Below the pieces are notes generated by a model. It did no database searches. It saw only the letters and a list, made by a program, of their open reading frames with translations, and had not been told where the DNA came from. From the NCBI GenBank assembly GCA_030018135.1, contig JASEGJ010000001.1, positions 1 through 64,000 on the forward strand: DNA of 64,000 nt, given 5' to 3'. Positions 18,898 to 27,404 of the stretch are shown one piece after another. The number at the start of each line of letters is the position of its first letter. Position 1 is the first letter of the stretch. Made by a program: the position numbers and the translations under genes. The DNA is from Candidatus Hodarchaeaceae archaeon. GTDB lineage: Archaea; Hadarchaeota; Hadarchaeia; Hadarchaeales; Hadarchaeaceae.

Positions 18898-18918
18898 CCA
18901 CCAGTCAAAGACTGGTGG
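18898..18918. repeat. Perfect hairpin 2 CCACCAGTCAAAGACTGGTGG
   Basis: 9-bp arms, same core GTCAAAGAC, compensatory arm changes relative to hairpin 1. Confidence 0.9.
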
Positions 18919-18979
18919 AATTCTTTCTTTAAAGTTTACGAAGAAACATTAATTAATGTCTTTTCTTAATGTTTAAAAT

Positions 18980-19858
18980 GTGCAAATAATGAGATTTTGG
19001 GTTCTCTCGGGGAGCGAAGAACATTGGGAGAGAGCATTAAAAGAAAATAAGTGGGGTGTGGGACCTAATCTGAAAAAACGTTGGGATAAGCTCTCACCGG
19101 GAGACGTTTTAGCTTTTTATGTGAAAGCCCCAATAAGCGAAGTAATTGGCTTTGGTATTGTGGAGCAGTCAGCTGAAGAGAATACACCTTATTGGCAGGA
19201 AGAGGTGGAAAGCAATCAGGTTATTTGGCCATTCAGGTGGTATTTTAGAATCGAACATCTATGTGAGAAGCCGTGGAAGGAGAATAAAGTTTTCATTAAG
19301 GATTTGAAGATAGAAATCCGCGCTGGGCTTAACTCTTTGACAAACAAGGATGTCATAAGTTCTCTGCTTACAAGGGCTAACGTGGCATGGAAAATTGATG
19401 TTTCACGCCTACTGGCTCCTGAAATAATTAGAACCGCAAAAGTGGAAGAGAAACCCGTTCGCGTGCATGATAAAATCAGAGATATGATACGTGAGATAGG
19501 TGAAGTGGATAATTGGATAGCTGAAACAGAGTATCCAATAGAGGATCTAGGCGATTTAGATGTTGTGTGGAGAAGGATCCCAACGGGCAATCCGACATAT
19601 GTATTCGAAGTACAGATCGGCGGCGATATCTTTCAAGCTTTGGTAAAATTAAAACACGCATTTGACGAGTGGAATAGCATCCCGTTTTTAGTAATAGACA
19701 AAAAATTAAGGAAAAAAGCTCGGGATAATATAGGAGGGGCATTCCACCAAATAAAGGACAAAATAAAGATCATAACCACCGAAGAAATTGAGGAATTGTA
19801 TAACATCCAAAGTAAAGATAAACAAATCAAAGACAGATTAAAATCTCCCTTTTGCTAA
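18980..19858 (+). CDS. EVE-domain protein with C-terminal PD-(D/E)XK-like nuclease domain
   Basis: N-term MRFWVLSGSEEHWERALKENKWGVGPNLKKRWDKLSPGDVLAFYVKAPISEVIGFGIV; C-term GDLDVVWRRIPTGNPTYVFEVQIGGDIFQALVKLKHAF. Confidence 0.7.
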   Translation: MQIMRFWVLSGSEEHWERALKENKWGVGPNLKKRWDKLSPGDVLAFYVKAPISEVIGFGIVEQSAEENTPYWQEEVESNQVIWPFRWYFRIEHLCEKPWKENKVFIKDLKIEIRAGLNSLTNKDVISSLLTRANVAWKIDVSRLLAPEIIRTAKVEEKPVRVHDKIRDMIREIGEVDNWIAETEYPIEDLGDLDVVWRRIPTGNPTYVFEVQIGGDIFQALVKLKHAFDEWNSIPFLVIDKKLRKKARDNIGGAFHQIKDKIKIITTEEIEELYNIQSKDKQIKDRLKSPFC

Positions 19859-19908
19859 TATTCCGTAGATTTTTGGAAGAGTTATTTTCATGAAATCCGG
19901 GCGAAAAC

Positions 19909-20670
19909 ATGCAGTCCTTCTGCCCTGTAAAGCTCGCCGACGACATCGAAAAAATCGTCGCCAAAGGGGAACTCAGAAAGTACTACCGCACGGCTAGGCC
20001 CGGCAGGTGGTATGGGGGCATAGCCAGCGCCGACTGCTGCGGCTGCTGCTTGCGATGCGTCTTCTGTTGGAGTGGCGCGCCCCGAGACAGCTCCGAAATC
20101 ATAGGAAAGTTCTACACGCCAGAACACATCCTCAGCAAGCTCGACGCCTGCGCCCGCAAGTTCGGCTACTCGCAGCTCAGGATCAGCGGGAACGAGCCGA
20201 CGATAGGCAAAGAGCACCTGCTTAAGCTCCTCGAACTCGTCCAGCAGACCGACTACTCCTTCATCCTCGAGACCAACGGCATCCTACTCGGCCACGACAA
20301 GGACTACGCTCAGCAACTGTCGAAGTTCGACAAGGTCCACGTTAGAGTCTCGATTAAAGGCGTCAATGAGCAGGAGTTCTCAACCCTTACCGGTGCAGCC
20401 CCCGAAGCATTCGAACTTCAGCTCAAAGCCCTGGGCAACCTCCTCGACGCAGGTGTCTCCTGCCATCCCGCAGTCATGCTCTCCTTCAGCCCCCGCGAAG
20501 GCCTCGATGAACTTTCGAGCAGGTTAAACGAGATTGATCCGAGCCTGTCGAAAAATGTGGAGGAGGAATACGTATTCTTATATCCCCATGTCGTCGAGAG
20601 GCTGAGGCGCGCGGGCTTGAGGCCGAGGGTAGCTTATAGCCCGAGCGGCATACCTCAGGAATTGGTATGA
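19909..20670 (+). CDS. Radical SAM protein
   Basis: CCGCCLRCVFCWSG cluster motif, LRISGNEPTIG, FILETNGILLG. Confidence 0.85.
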   Translation: MQSFCPVKLADDIEKIVAKGELRKYYRTARPGRWYGGIASADCCGCCLRCVFCWSGAPRDSSEIIGKFYTPEHILSKLDACARKFGYSQLRISGNEPTIGKEHLLKLLELVQQTDYSFILETNGILLGHDKDYAQQLSKFDKVHVRVSIKGVNEQEFSTLTGAAPEAFELQLKALGNLLDAGVSCHPAVMLSFSPREGLDELSSRLNEIDPSLSKNVEEEYVFLYPHVVERLRRAGLRPRVAYSPSGIPQELV

Positions 20671-21005
20671 TAGAGTCGTACGATTTCGGCCGAATCGTGG
20701 TCGATGGTCGGGTTTACACCTCGGACGTCATCATCTTCCCAAATCGCATCAGGAGCGACTGGTGGCGGAGGGAGGGGCACAGGCTGTACATCGACGACCT
20801 CGAGGATGTCGTGAGGGAAAGGCCGGAGGTGCTCGTGGTCGGCACCGGCTACTCGGGGCTCATGGAGGTGCCCAAGGAGACGGCAGAATACATCAGGTCG
20901 AAGGGGATCGAACTCGTAGCCGAAAACACTCAAAAAGCGGTCGAAGTTTTCAATGAGCTCTCCAAATCGAAAAGGGTGATCGCCGCCCTACACCTAACGT
21001 GCTAG
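20667..21005 (+). CDS. Mth938-like domain protein
   Basis: YDFGRIVVDGRVYTSDVIIFPNRIRSDWWRREGH...VVGTGYSGLMEVP. Confidence 0.85.
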   Translation: MIESYDFGRIVVDGRVYTSDVIIFPNRIRSDWWRREGHRLYIDDLEDVVRERPEVLVVGTGYSGLMEVPKETAEYIRSKGIELVAENTQKAVEVFNELSKSKRVIAALHLTC

Positions 21006-21054
21006 CGGCTGGACCTTGGTCCGAGGTCTCGTCGCGGCCGGCCAGTGTTTCCAC

Positions 21055-21062
21055 CTTATAAA
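21055..21062 (+). promoter_or_regulatory. TATA-like element (cttataaa) upstream of Cas2-like gene
   Basis: cttataaa about 28-35 nt before ATG at 21090. Confidence 0.5.
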
Positions 21063-21089
21063 TCGCCCCCGCCAAAGGCACGGCGGACG

Positions 21090-21401
21090 ATGTCTGAGGT
21101 AAGACGAGGGATGGCGATGGCATACCTGCTCATTTTCGACCTGAAGGGGGGCAACACCGCCGGTAGGAGGCGGGTGAACAGGTACCTGAGGAAGGCCGCG
21201 AGGAGGGTTCAACAATCGGTGTGGGAGTTCAAGGACCTGCGGGCACTCATGGGCGCTGCCCGGCTGATATCGGCCGTCGGGGGGCGCGCGATGGCATTCG
21301 TCAGGGGGGACGCGCTCGTTTTGGAAATGTCTGAGGTAAGACAAGTCCTGAGCGACGCCTCGGGTAAAATATCAAGCTCGAAGGGGAGATGTCTTAGGTA
21401 A
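21090..21401 (+). CDS. Orphan Cas2-like protein (ferredoxin-fold); start 21090, or 21111/21117
   Basis: MAYLLIFDLKGGNTAGRRRVNRYLRKAARRVQQSVWEFKDLRALMGAARLISAVGGRAMAFVRGDALVL: Cas2-like beta1 + RRRxNRxLRK + RVQQSVWEF; no cas1 or CRISPR in window. Confidence 0.6.
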   Translation: MSEVRRGMAMAYLLIFDLKGGNTAGRRRVNRYLRKAARRVQQSVWEFKDLRALMGAARLISAVGGRAMAFVRGDALVLEMSEVRQVLSDASGKISSSKGRCLR

Positions 21402-21648
21402 GACATCCTCCGACCCGCGAACTTCCTTGCCAAACGCCCGGATGATTTCGTACAAGTGGGTGGCGTGCCGCGATTTAGCGTGTCTGAGGTAAGACAAGAT
21501 GTCTTAGTTAAGACACCAATTTTAGCGCGCGTCTTAGGTAAGACATATCGACCTCGGAGTTGTCTTACGTAAGACACGATGCAAGGTTGAGGGCTGTCGC
21601 GCGAAACATCAAAGGGGCGAGGGTCTGTCCCATGTCTTAAGTAAGACA
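21091..21648. repeat. Irregular array of eight 16-bp palindromes, consensus TGTCTKANNTAAGACA
   Basis: Copies at 21091-21106, 21328-21343, 21390-21405, 21481-21496, 21500-21515, 21530-21545, 21561-21576 (perfect TGTCTTACGTAAGACA), 21633-21648. Confidence 0.95.
21481..21546. repeat. 66-bp three-palindrome block, copy 1
   Basis: tgtctgaggtaagacaagatgtcttagttaagacaccaattttagcgcgcgtcttaggtaagacat, identical to 31525-31590. Confidence 0.97.
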
Positions 21649-21701
21649 TGCCAACAAGCCGACTTCAATGCGAGGTCGAGCGCGACCACGAAATTTTTCG
21701 G

Positions 21702-23141
21702 CTACGGGAGGCTATACGCGACCCCCTCCTCAGGAACCATAGCGTTCTGAACCTCCCTCGCGAAAATCTCCGACCCCCTCGTGTGGACGGGGATCACCCG
21801 CTTGGGGTCGACCTGCCCGATGACCTCGAAAACCTCGTCGCGCGACAGGTGGCCGGAGCTGTGGAAGTAGCGATAGCTCAGGTTGAAGTGCTCGAGCCAG
21901 GACTTGAACCTCCTGAAGTCTATCGCCTGCTCCTCGGTGATGGGCTCGCTCGCCGCGTGGATGTAGACCCCCCGCCTCGGCTTCAAATCGACGAGGTTCT
22001 GCAAGCTGTAGAAGTCCATGTAGATGATCAGCTCGTCCATGTGCTCCCTTATCCAGTCGCACCGCCTGCTGTCCTCGAGCGCCAAGAGCTCCCTCTCCCA
22101 CTTGTGGTACTCCCTCTCGTCGTAGCTCCCCAGCTCCCTCTGCCCGACGTACACGACGAACTCATCCAAGCCGATGCCTATGATGTCGGACAGCTCCCTG
22201 ACGTAGTACGCGAGCTTTGTGGGCAAGGCCAGCCTGCGCCCGGCCATCGAGGCAACCTCACAAAATGTGCGAAGCCTATCGAAGTCCCTGGGCGGGAAAT
22301 CCACGAACACCGGTTGACCGGCCGCCGCCCCCACCGCCTCGAGGCTCCTGCGCCCGACCTCCTCCTCGCTCTCGAGCTTAGGCTGGGGCCTCCCAAGCAG
22401 TCGCTCGATCAGCTGATCCTCCTCGCCCTCCTCAACCCTCGTGCCCTCGATGATCAGCACGTCGATGTCCTCCTCGGAAACGCTCCGGATGAACTCCCTC
22501 GTCAGCCCGGCCCTCGGTCCGTGAAGCCTGAGGTCGCCGGTGTACGCTATCGTGCCCTCGCTGGCGTGAATCAAACAGCCGCAGGCACCCAGGGTCGAGT
22601 GGTCGACCTCGAAGGACCTTACCTCCAGCCCGGCTTCTTCGGGCGACCTAAACTCCCGCTCGAATTCCTCCCACTTGTTTGGGGACACGTACTCGCCGAA
22701 TGGCCTTACCTTGCCATAGCAGTACTCGCTGTCGAAGCCGCCCCGGGAGCTCTCCTGATATGCCTTTATTATCCTTCGGGCTGCGTCCGTGCAATAAACT
22801 GGGACTCGCCAGTCCAAGAACGGTATGCAGCCGGCGTGATCTAGGTGCGGATGGCTGAGCAGCACCCCATGGATCGACGGCTCAACGTATGCCATGCCGG
22901 TTGGCTTGAGGAGGTCCTCCCTGTAGAGCCCGCCCAACCTCGGCACCAGCTCGAACTCCAAGTAATCGTTGAGCCCGCTGGATGTGCGGGGCTGGAGGAA
23001 CTCAGCGTAGTACTTGCCCATCCGCGCGAAGTTCAGGCCGAAATCCAAGAGCAATTTGATGTCCCGGTCCTCGAGGAGGATCTTGTTGCCGCCTATCTCG
23101 TTCACGCCGCCGTAGAAGGTTAGGGTCGTCACCCGATCCAC
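21702..23141 (-). CDS. Metallo-beta-lactamase fold ribonuclease (RNase J/CPSF-like)
   Basis: SHPHLDHAGCIPFL, YTGDLRLHGPR, FHSSGHLSRDE, VIPVHT motifs. Confidence 0.88.
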   Translation of the reverse strand: MDRVTTLTFYGGVNEIGGNKILLEDRDIKLLLDFGLNFARMGKYYAEFLQPRTSSGLNDYLEFELVPRLGGLYREDLLKPTGMAYVEPSIHGVLLSHPHLDHAGCIPFLDWRVPVYCTDAARRIIKAYQESSRGGFDSEYCYGKVRPFGEYVSPNKWEEFEREFRSPEEAGLEVRSFEVDHSTLGACGCLIHASEGTIAYTGDLRLHGPRAGLTREFIRSVSEEDIDVLIIEGTRVEEGEEDQLIERLLGRPQPKLESEEEVGRRSLEAVGAAAGQPVFVDFPPRDFDRLRTFCEVASMAGRRLALPTKLAYYVRELSDIIGIGLDEFVVYVGQRELGSYDEREYHKWERELLALEDSRRCDWIREHMDELIIYMDFYSLQNLVDLKPRRGVYIHAASEPITEEQAIDFRRFKSWLEHFNLSYRYFHSSGHLSRDEVFEVIGQVDPKRVIPVHTRGSEIFAREVQNAMVPEEGVAYSLP

Positions 23142-23252
23142 CGCGATATTAACTGAGCGAATTCAAAAATAAGAGCGTATACCCGCTCGTCACTTCAAGC
23201 ATTGTTTTTCCCTTATAAGGGGTTCTGGGCCAACAGCCCGGCGGGAGACACG

Positions 23253-23582
23253 ATGGTGAGAAGGCTCCATTACCAAACCGAGGAACCCGTCACCACCGAT
23301 GAGCTCGAGCTGTTGAAGAAGGTCAAGGAGAGCTACAACGCGATGCACAGGCTGAGCAGCCGGAGGATTAGGCTCTGGAAAAAATCTGACATCCTCGAGT
23401 GCTTGGAGCCGCGGGACGCCGTCTGGGGTTTCACCACCGTCCGCGACGACGGGGAATCTGTGGTCCGGGCGATAAAGGAGATGTCGAGGGCGGCGCCGCG
23501 GTTGACCTGGATCTTGTACGATGAGGGCTCGGCCGGGGGCGGGGAAGCGGTGATCAAAAACGGGGAAATCGTGCATCAATAG
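23253..23582 (+). CDS. Conserved hypothetical protein
   Basis: MVRRLHYQTEEPVTTDELELLKKVKESYNAMHRLSSRRIRLWKKSDILECLEP; TATA-like cccttataagg upstream. Confidence 0.6.
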   Translation: MVRRLHYQTEEPVTTDELELLKKVKESYNAMHRLSSRRIRLWKKSDILECLEPRDAVWGFTTVRDDGESVVRAIKEMSRAAPRLTWILYDEGSAGGGEAVIKNGEIVHQ

Positions 23583-23718
23583 CGGAAAAGTGCTCGAGGC
23601 CGACGGCGAAATCCGGCTTGGGTTAGAAGGGCAAAAATTGCTCGCCAGTTGCCCCACGGGCGAAAATGGCCCGAGGTCTAGCTCGGTGCAACCTTTATAG
23701 GTCGAGGCAAAAATCGAC

Positions 23719-24774
23719 TTGGGGTTGGGCTTGATCCTCACCTTTGAACAGGAAAAAACGATCATAAGAGCGCTCCTGCGGAAACTCGGCGCATCCGAGA
23801 AGGAAGCCGACGCCACGGCCGAAGTTTTAGCAGAGGGGGACCTGCGCGGCCTGGGCTCCCACGGCATACTAAGGCTGCCCTACATTTTGCGCGGGTTGAA
23901 GCGGGGGACGATAGCAGCTCGCGCGAAAGTGAAAATCGTGCGGGAGACGCATGCCACCGCGCTCATCGACGGCGGGCACGGGCTGGGCCACTACGTCGCG
24001 ACGAGGGCGATGGGGCTCGCCGTCGAGAAGGCGAAAAAGCAAGGCATCGGGGCGGTGGGCGTGTTCAACTCGAACCACTTCGGGATCGCCGGTTATTACG
24101 CGGAGCTGGCCATGCGCGAAAACATGATAGGCGTGGTGACGACGACGACCGACGCGCTGGTGCACCCTTGGGGCGGAGTGGAGCCCCTGCTCGGCACAAA
24201 TGCCCTCGCCGTAGGCATACCATCCGAGCCGCCCGTGCTGCTCGATATGGCGATGAGCGTCGCGGCCCGCGGCAAGCTGGTCGACGCCATGAAGCGGGGC
24301 GAGCGGATACCCGAGGGCTGGGCGATAGACAGCGAGGGCAAGCCGACGACGGACCCAGCGGAGGGCCTGCGGGGGGCGCTGAGCCCATTCGGCGGCGCCA
24401 AGGGCTACGCGCTGGCGTTCGTGCTGGAGCTGCTCGCCGGGCCGCTCGTGCGCGCCGGCGTCGGGCGGGGGGTGAAGGGGACGCTCGAGCCGGTGGAGGA
24501 CTTCTGCACGAAGGGGGACTTCATGATCGCCGTCGACCCCACGGCGTTCGTCCCGCTCGAGGAGTTCGAGTCACGCGTTCAAGAGTTCATCGCCGAGATC
24601 AAGAAATCCAAGAAGGCGCCGGGCGTTTCGGAGATAATGATCCCCGGCGAGCCGGAACTCAAGGCGAGGGAGCGAGCGTTGCGGGATGGCATCGAAATCT
24701 CTGAGGAGGTCTGGGGAGAGCTGAGGCAGATCGCGCAGGAGTTGGGCGTCGACATCGAGAAAATCGCCGCATGA
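23719..24774 (+). CDS. Malate/L-lactate dehydrogenase family (Ldh_2) oxidoreductase
   Basis: LRGLGSHGILRLPYILRGL..., GVFNSNHFGIAGYYAELA, PWGGVEPLLGTNALAVGIPS. Confidence 0.92.
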   Translation: MGLGLILTFEQEKTIIRALLRKLGASEKEADATAEVLAEGDLRGLGSHGILRLPYILRGLKRGTIAARAKVKIVRETHATALIDGGHGLGHYVATRAMGLAVEKAKKQGIGAVGVFNSNHFGIAGYYAELAMRENMIGVVTTTTDALVHPWGGVEPLLGTNALAVGIPSEPPVLLDMAMSVAARGKLVDAMKRGERIPEGWAIDSEGKPTTDPAEGLRGALSPFGGAKGYALAFVLELLAGPLVRAGVGRGVKGTLEPVEDFCTKGDFMIAVDPTAFVPLEEFESRVQEFIAEIKKSKKAPGVSEIMIPGEPELKARERALRDGIEISEEVWGELRQIAQELGVDIEKIAA

Positions 24775-24817
24775 GCGACATGCCGCGACGACCCAATCGT
24801 CGCCGTCGCCCACAAGT

Positions 24818-26149
24818 TCAAAGCTTGCGCAGGATGGCCTCCGCCGCGACGACCAGCGGCTCGATGCAATCGCTGACGGGCGGGGCGTAGCAGTACTCAA
24901 TTTGCGCGAGTTCCTCTACGGTCATGCCCTTCTTGATCGCGAGCGCGAGCAGGTTGATGCGCTCCGCCGTGCCCTCCGTGCTCAACACCTGCCCGCCGAT
25001 TATCCTGTGCTCGCTCGGCTCGACCAGGAGCTTTACCACGATGGGCTTAGCCCCGGGATAGTAGCGGGGCCTGTTCATTGCCCTTATTCTTCCGGTGATC
25101 GGATCGATGCCGGCCTCCCTGGCGCTGTGGGTAGTGGGCCCGGTGGATGCGACCTCCAAACCGTACGCACAGGTCACGACTGTGTTGAGCGTGCCCTCGA
25201 ATATGGCTTCGCCGCCGGCCGCATTTGTGCCGGCGACCTTGCCCATCCGTATGGCGGTCGTCGCGAGCTGGCTCAATATCGGGCGCTTCGTTATCAGGCA
25301 AAAGCTCTCGGCACAATCTCCCGCCGCGTAAACGTCGGCGGCGCTCGTGCGGAGATACTTGTCCACCCTGATCCCGCCGCTCTCGCCGAGCTCTATGCCC
25401 GCCTCCCTCGCGAGTTGGACCTCCGGCTTAACGCCAGTGGCGATTATCACCAAGTCGACCGGCAATTCCTGTCCTCCTGCAACGATCGAGCGTACCCGCT
25501 CATCGCCGCGGATCTCCTGTACCACCTGCCCGCAGAGGATATCGATGCCCTTCCCTCGCAGGAGCTTGGCCACTAAATCCGCCATGTCGGGATCCAGCAT
25601 GCCAGGTAGAACGGATGGCAGCGCCTCCACGATGGTAACGTCCAAACCCCTTTCCCTGAGCGCGGCAGCGGTTTCTATCCCTATCGGTCCAGCACCGATG
25701 ACCGCGGCTCGCTTTGCCCTCCTCAACGCCGAGATTATGGCTTGGCCGTCCTCGATCGTCTTGACTGAGTGGACGTTCCCCAGATCGATGCCGGGTATGG
25801 GCGGCTTGAAGGCATAGCTACCGGTCGCCAGCACAAGTGCATCGTACTCCAAGCTCTCGGGCCTTCGCGCCCGAATCGCTGAAACTTCGACCGTTCGATT
25901 GCGTACATCTAAAGCGATCGCCTCGGTCGCCGTGCGCACATCGACGTTCTCCAGCGGTGACGCTGGCTCGACCAACCTCCCGATATCAGGTACCTCGCCC
26001 CCGATCGCGAAGGGTATGCCGCAGGGGTGATAAACGGCGTAAGAGCGGCGCTCGATGACCGTTATCCTAGCCGTCCGATCGGTCTTGCGCGCCGCCGACG
26101 CAGCCGTCAACCCCGCTGATTCAAAGCCGATGATGACTACATGCCTCAA
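24818..26149 (-). CDS. FAD-dependent pyridine nucleotide-disulfide oxidoreductase (CoA-disulfide reductase/NADH oxidase-like)
   Basis: VVIIGFESAGLTAASAARKTD; YHPCGIPFAIGGEV; VIGAGPIGIETAAALRERG; DVYAAGDCAE. Confidence 0.88.
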   Translation of the reverse strand: MRHVVIIGFESAGLTAASAARKTDRTARITVIERRSYAVYHPCGIPFAIGGEVPDIGRLVEPASPLENVDVRTATEAIALDVRNRTVEVSAIRARRPESLEYDALVLATGSYAFKPPIPGIDLGNVHSVKTIEDGQAIISALRRAKRAAVIGAGPIGIETAAALRERGLDVTIVEALPSVLPGMLDPDMADLVAKLLRGKGIDILCGQVVQEIRGDERVRSIVAGGQELPVDLVIIATGVKPEVQLAREAGIELGESGGIRVDKYLRTSAADVYAAGDCAESFCLITKRPILSQLATTAIRMGKVAGTNAAGGEAIFEGTLNTVVTCAYGLEVASTGPTTHSAREAGIDPITGRIRAMNRPRYYPGAKPIVVKLLVEPSEHRIIGGQVLSTEGTAERINLLALAIKKGMTVEELAQIEYCYAPPVSDCIEPLVVAAEAILRKL

Positions 26150-26152
26150 GTT

Positions 26153-27394
26153 TTATCCCATATCCGACGATCTGGCCTTAGACTGGCGCTTGGCCCGCGT
26201 TAGCATCTCGACCACGGGCATCGATTTCCCCGAGAGGAAGCTCACGCACGCGCCCCCGCCCGTGCTGATGTGCCCAATTTTATCCGCCACGCCCGCCGCC
26301 TGGGCTGCGGCCACCAAATGTCCCCCGCCTATTATCGTGAACGCCCTAGAATCAGCCATAGCCCTCAGCAATCCCAACGTCCCCCTCGCGAACGCCGGAT
26401 TCTCGAACATCCCAAATGGACCGCCGGCGACTATGGTCCTTGCACCCGCCATTACCCTAGAGTACCCACCTATCGTCCGACTGCCCACATCGCATATCAG
26501 CAGTTCGGTGGGAAGTTGCTCCAAGGTTAGCTCCCTCGGCTCCCCGTGGTCGTCGACGACCAAATCCACGGGCATCTTTATCCTCTCGCCGTACATGGCT
26601 AGCAGTTCCCCGGCCTGCGCGATCTCCGACTTAAAGCCCCTCTCGAGTAACAAGTTTAGGTTGGGTTTGCCTATATCCCGCCCCGCAGCCGCGAGAAAGA
26701 CCTGCCCAACCAAGCCTCCGGTGAGCAACTCATCGACCGCCCCGTTGTCGAACGCGTTCTCGATTATCCTGAGCGCGGTCTCGACCTTTGCGCCGCCCAT
26801 CGCATAGATGCAGGGTCGCTCCGGCTTGAGCGCCCTGCTCAGCCCCTTGATCTCGCGTTCCATCAAGCGCCCCGCGAAGGTGGGCAGCACGGCGGCGAAG
26901 CCAACCAACGACGGTTGGGAGCGATGTGCGGCTGCGAAGGCATCATTGACATACACATCGACCAGTCCAGCCAAGGTGCGGACGAGGTGAGTTTTAGCAA
27001 GCTCATCCGCCGGGCGGCTGAGGACCTCTTCGGCGCAGAAGCGTACGTTCTCCAGCAGAAGTATCTCGCCGGGTTTTAGGGCTTTTATGGCCTGACGGGC
27101 CGATGGCCCGAAGACATCCGCGATGTACTTGACCTCTTGCCCGATGACGTTTCTCAGCTTTTCGGCATGTTTTTCGAGCGTCGTGAAATCCTCGTTGCCC
27201 GGGCGCCCCTGATGGGCCAGCACGACGACCCTAGCTCCCATTTGCGAGAGTTCCTTCAGCGTGGGAACGCACTCGCGAATTCTGTTATCGCCGAGGATCT
27301 CCCCGGTCTTGGGATCGAGAGGCGAGTTGATGTCCACCCGCACCAGGACTGTCTTGCCCAGGACATCGGCGTCATCCAGCGTCGGAAATTCCAA
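26153..27394 (-). CDS. pgk: Phosphoglycerate kinase
   Basis: LVRVDINSPLDPKTGEILGDNRIRECVPTL...GGAKVETALRII; C-term VVAGGPFGMFEN. Confidence 0.95.
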   Translation of the reverse strand: MEFPTLDDADVLGKTVLVRVDINSPLDPKTGEILGDNRIRECVPTLKELSQMGARVVVLAHQGRPGNEDFTTLEKHAEKLRNVIGQEVKYIADVFGPSARQAIKALKPGEILLLENVRFCAEEVLSRPADELAKTHLVRTLAGLVDVYVNDAFAAAHRSQPSLVGFAAVLPTFAGRLMEREIKGLSRALKPERPCIYAMGGAKVETALRIIENAFDNGAVDELLTGGLVGQVFLAAAGRDIGKPNLNLLLERGFKSEIAQAGELLAMYGERIKMPVDLVVDDHGEPRELTLEQLPTELLICDVGSRTIGGYSRVMAGARTIVAGGPFGMFENPAFARGTLGLLRAMADSRAFTIIGGGHLVAAAQAAGVADKIGHISTGGGACVSFLSGKSMPVVEMLTRAKRQSKARSSDMG

Positions 27395-27404
27395 CCCCTA
27401 CACC

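Noticed and set aside
21091-21648. Palindrome array as a CRISPR array
   Set aside because: Repeats are only 16 bp and spacers range from 3 to 221 nt, with copies inside coding sequence; it does not fit CRISPR architecture even though a Cas2-like gene is present.
21648-22844. 398-aa plus-strand ORF
   Set aside because: Fully antisense to the MBL nuclease (21702-23141), low-complexity composition typical of high-GC antisense frames.
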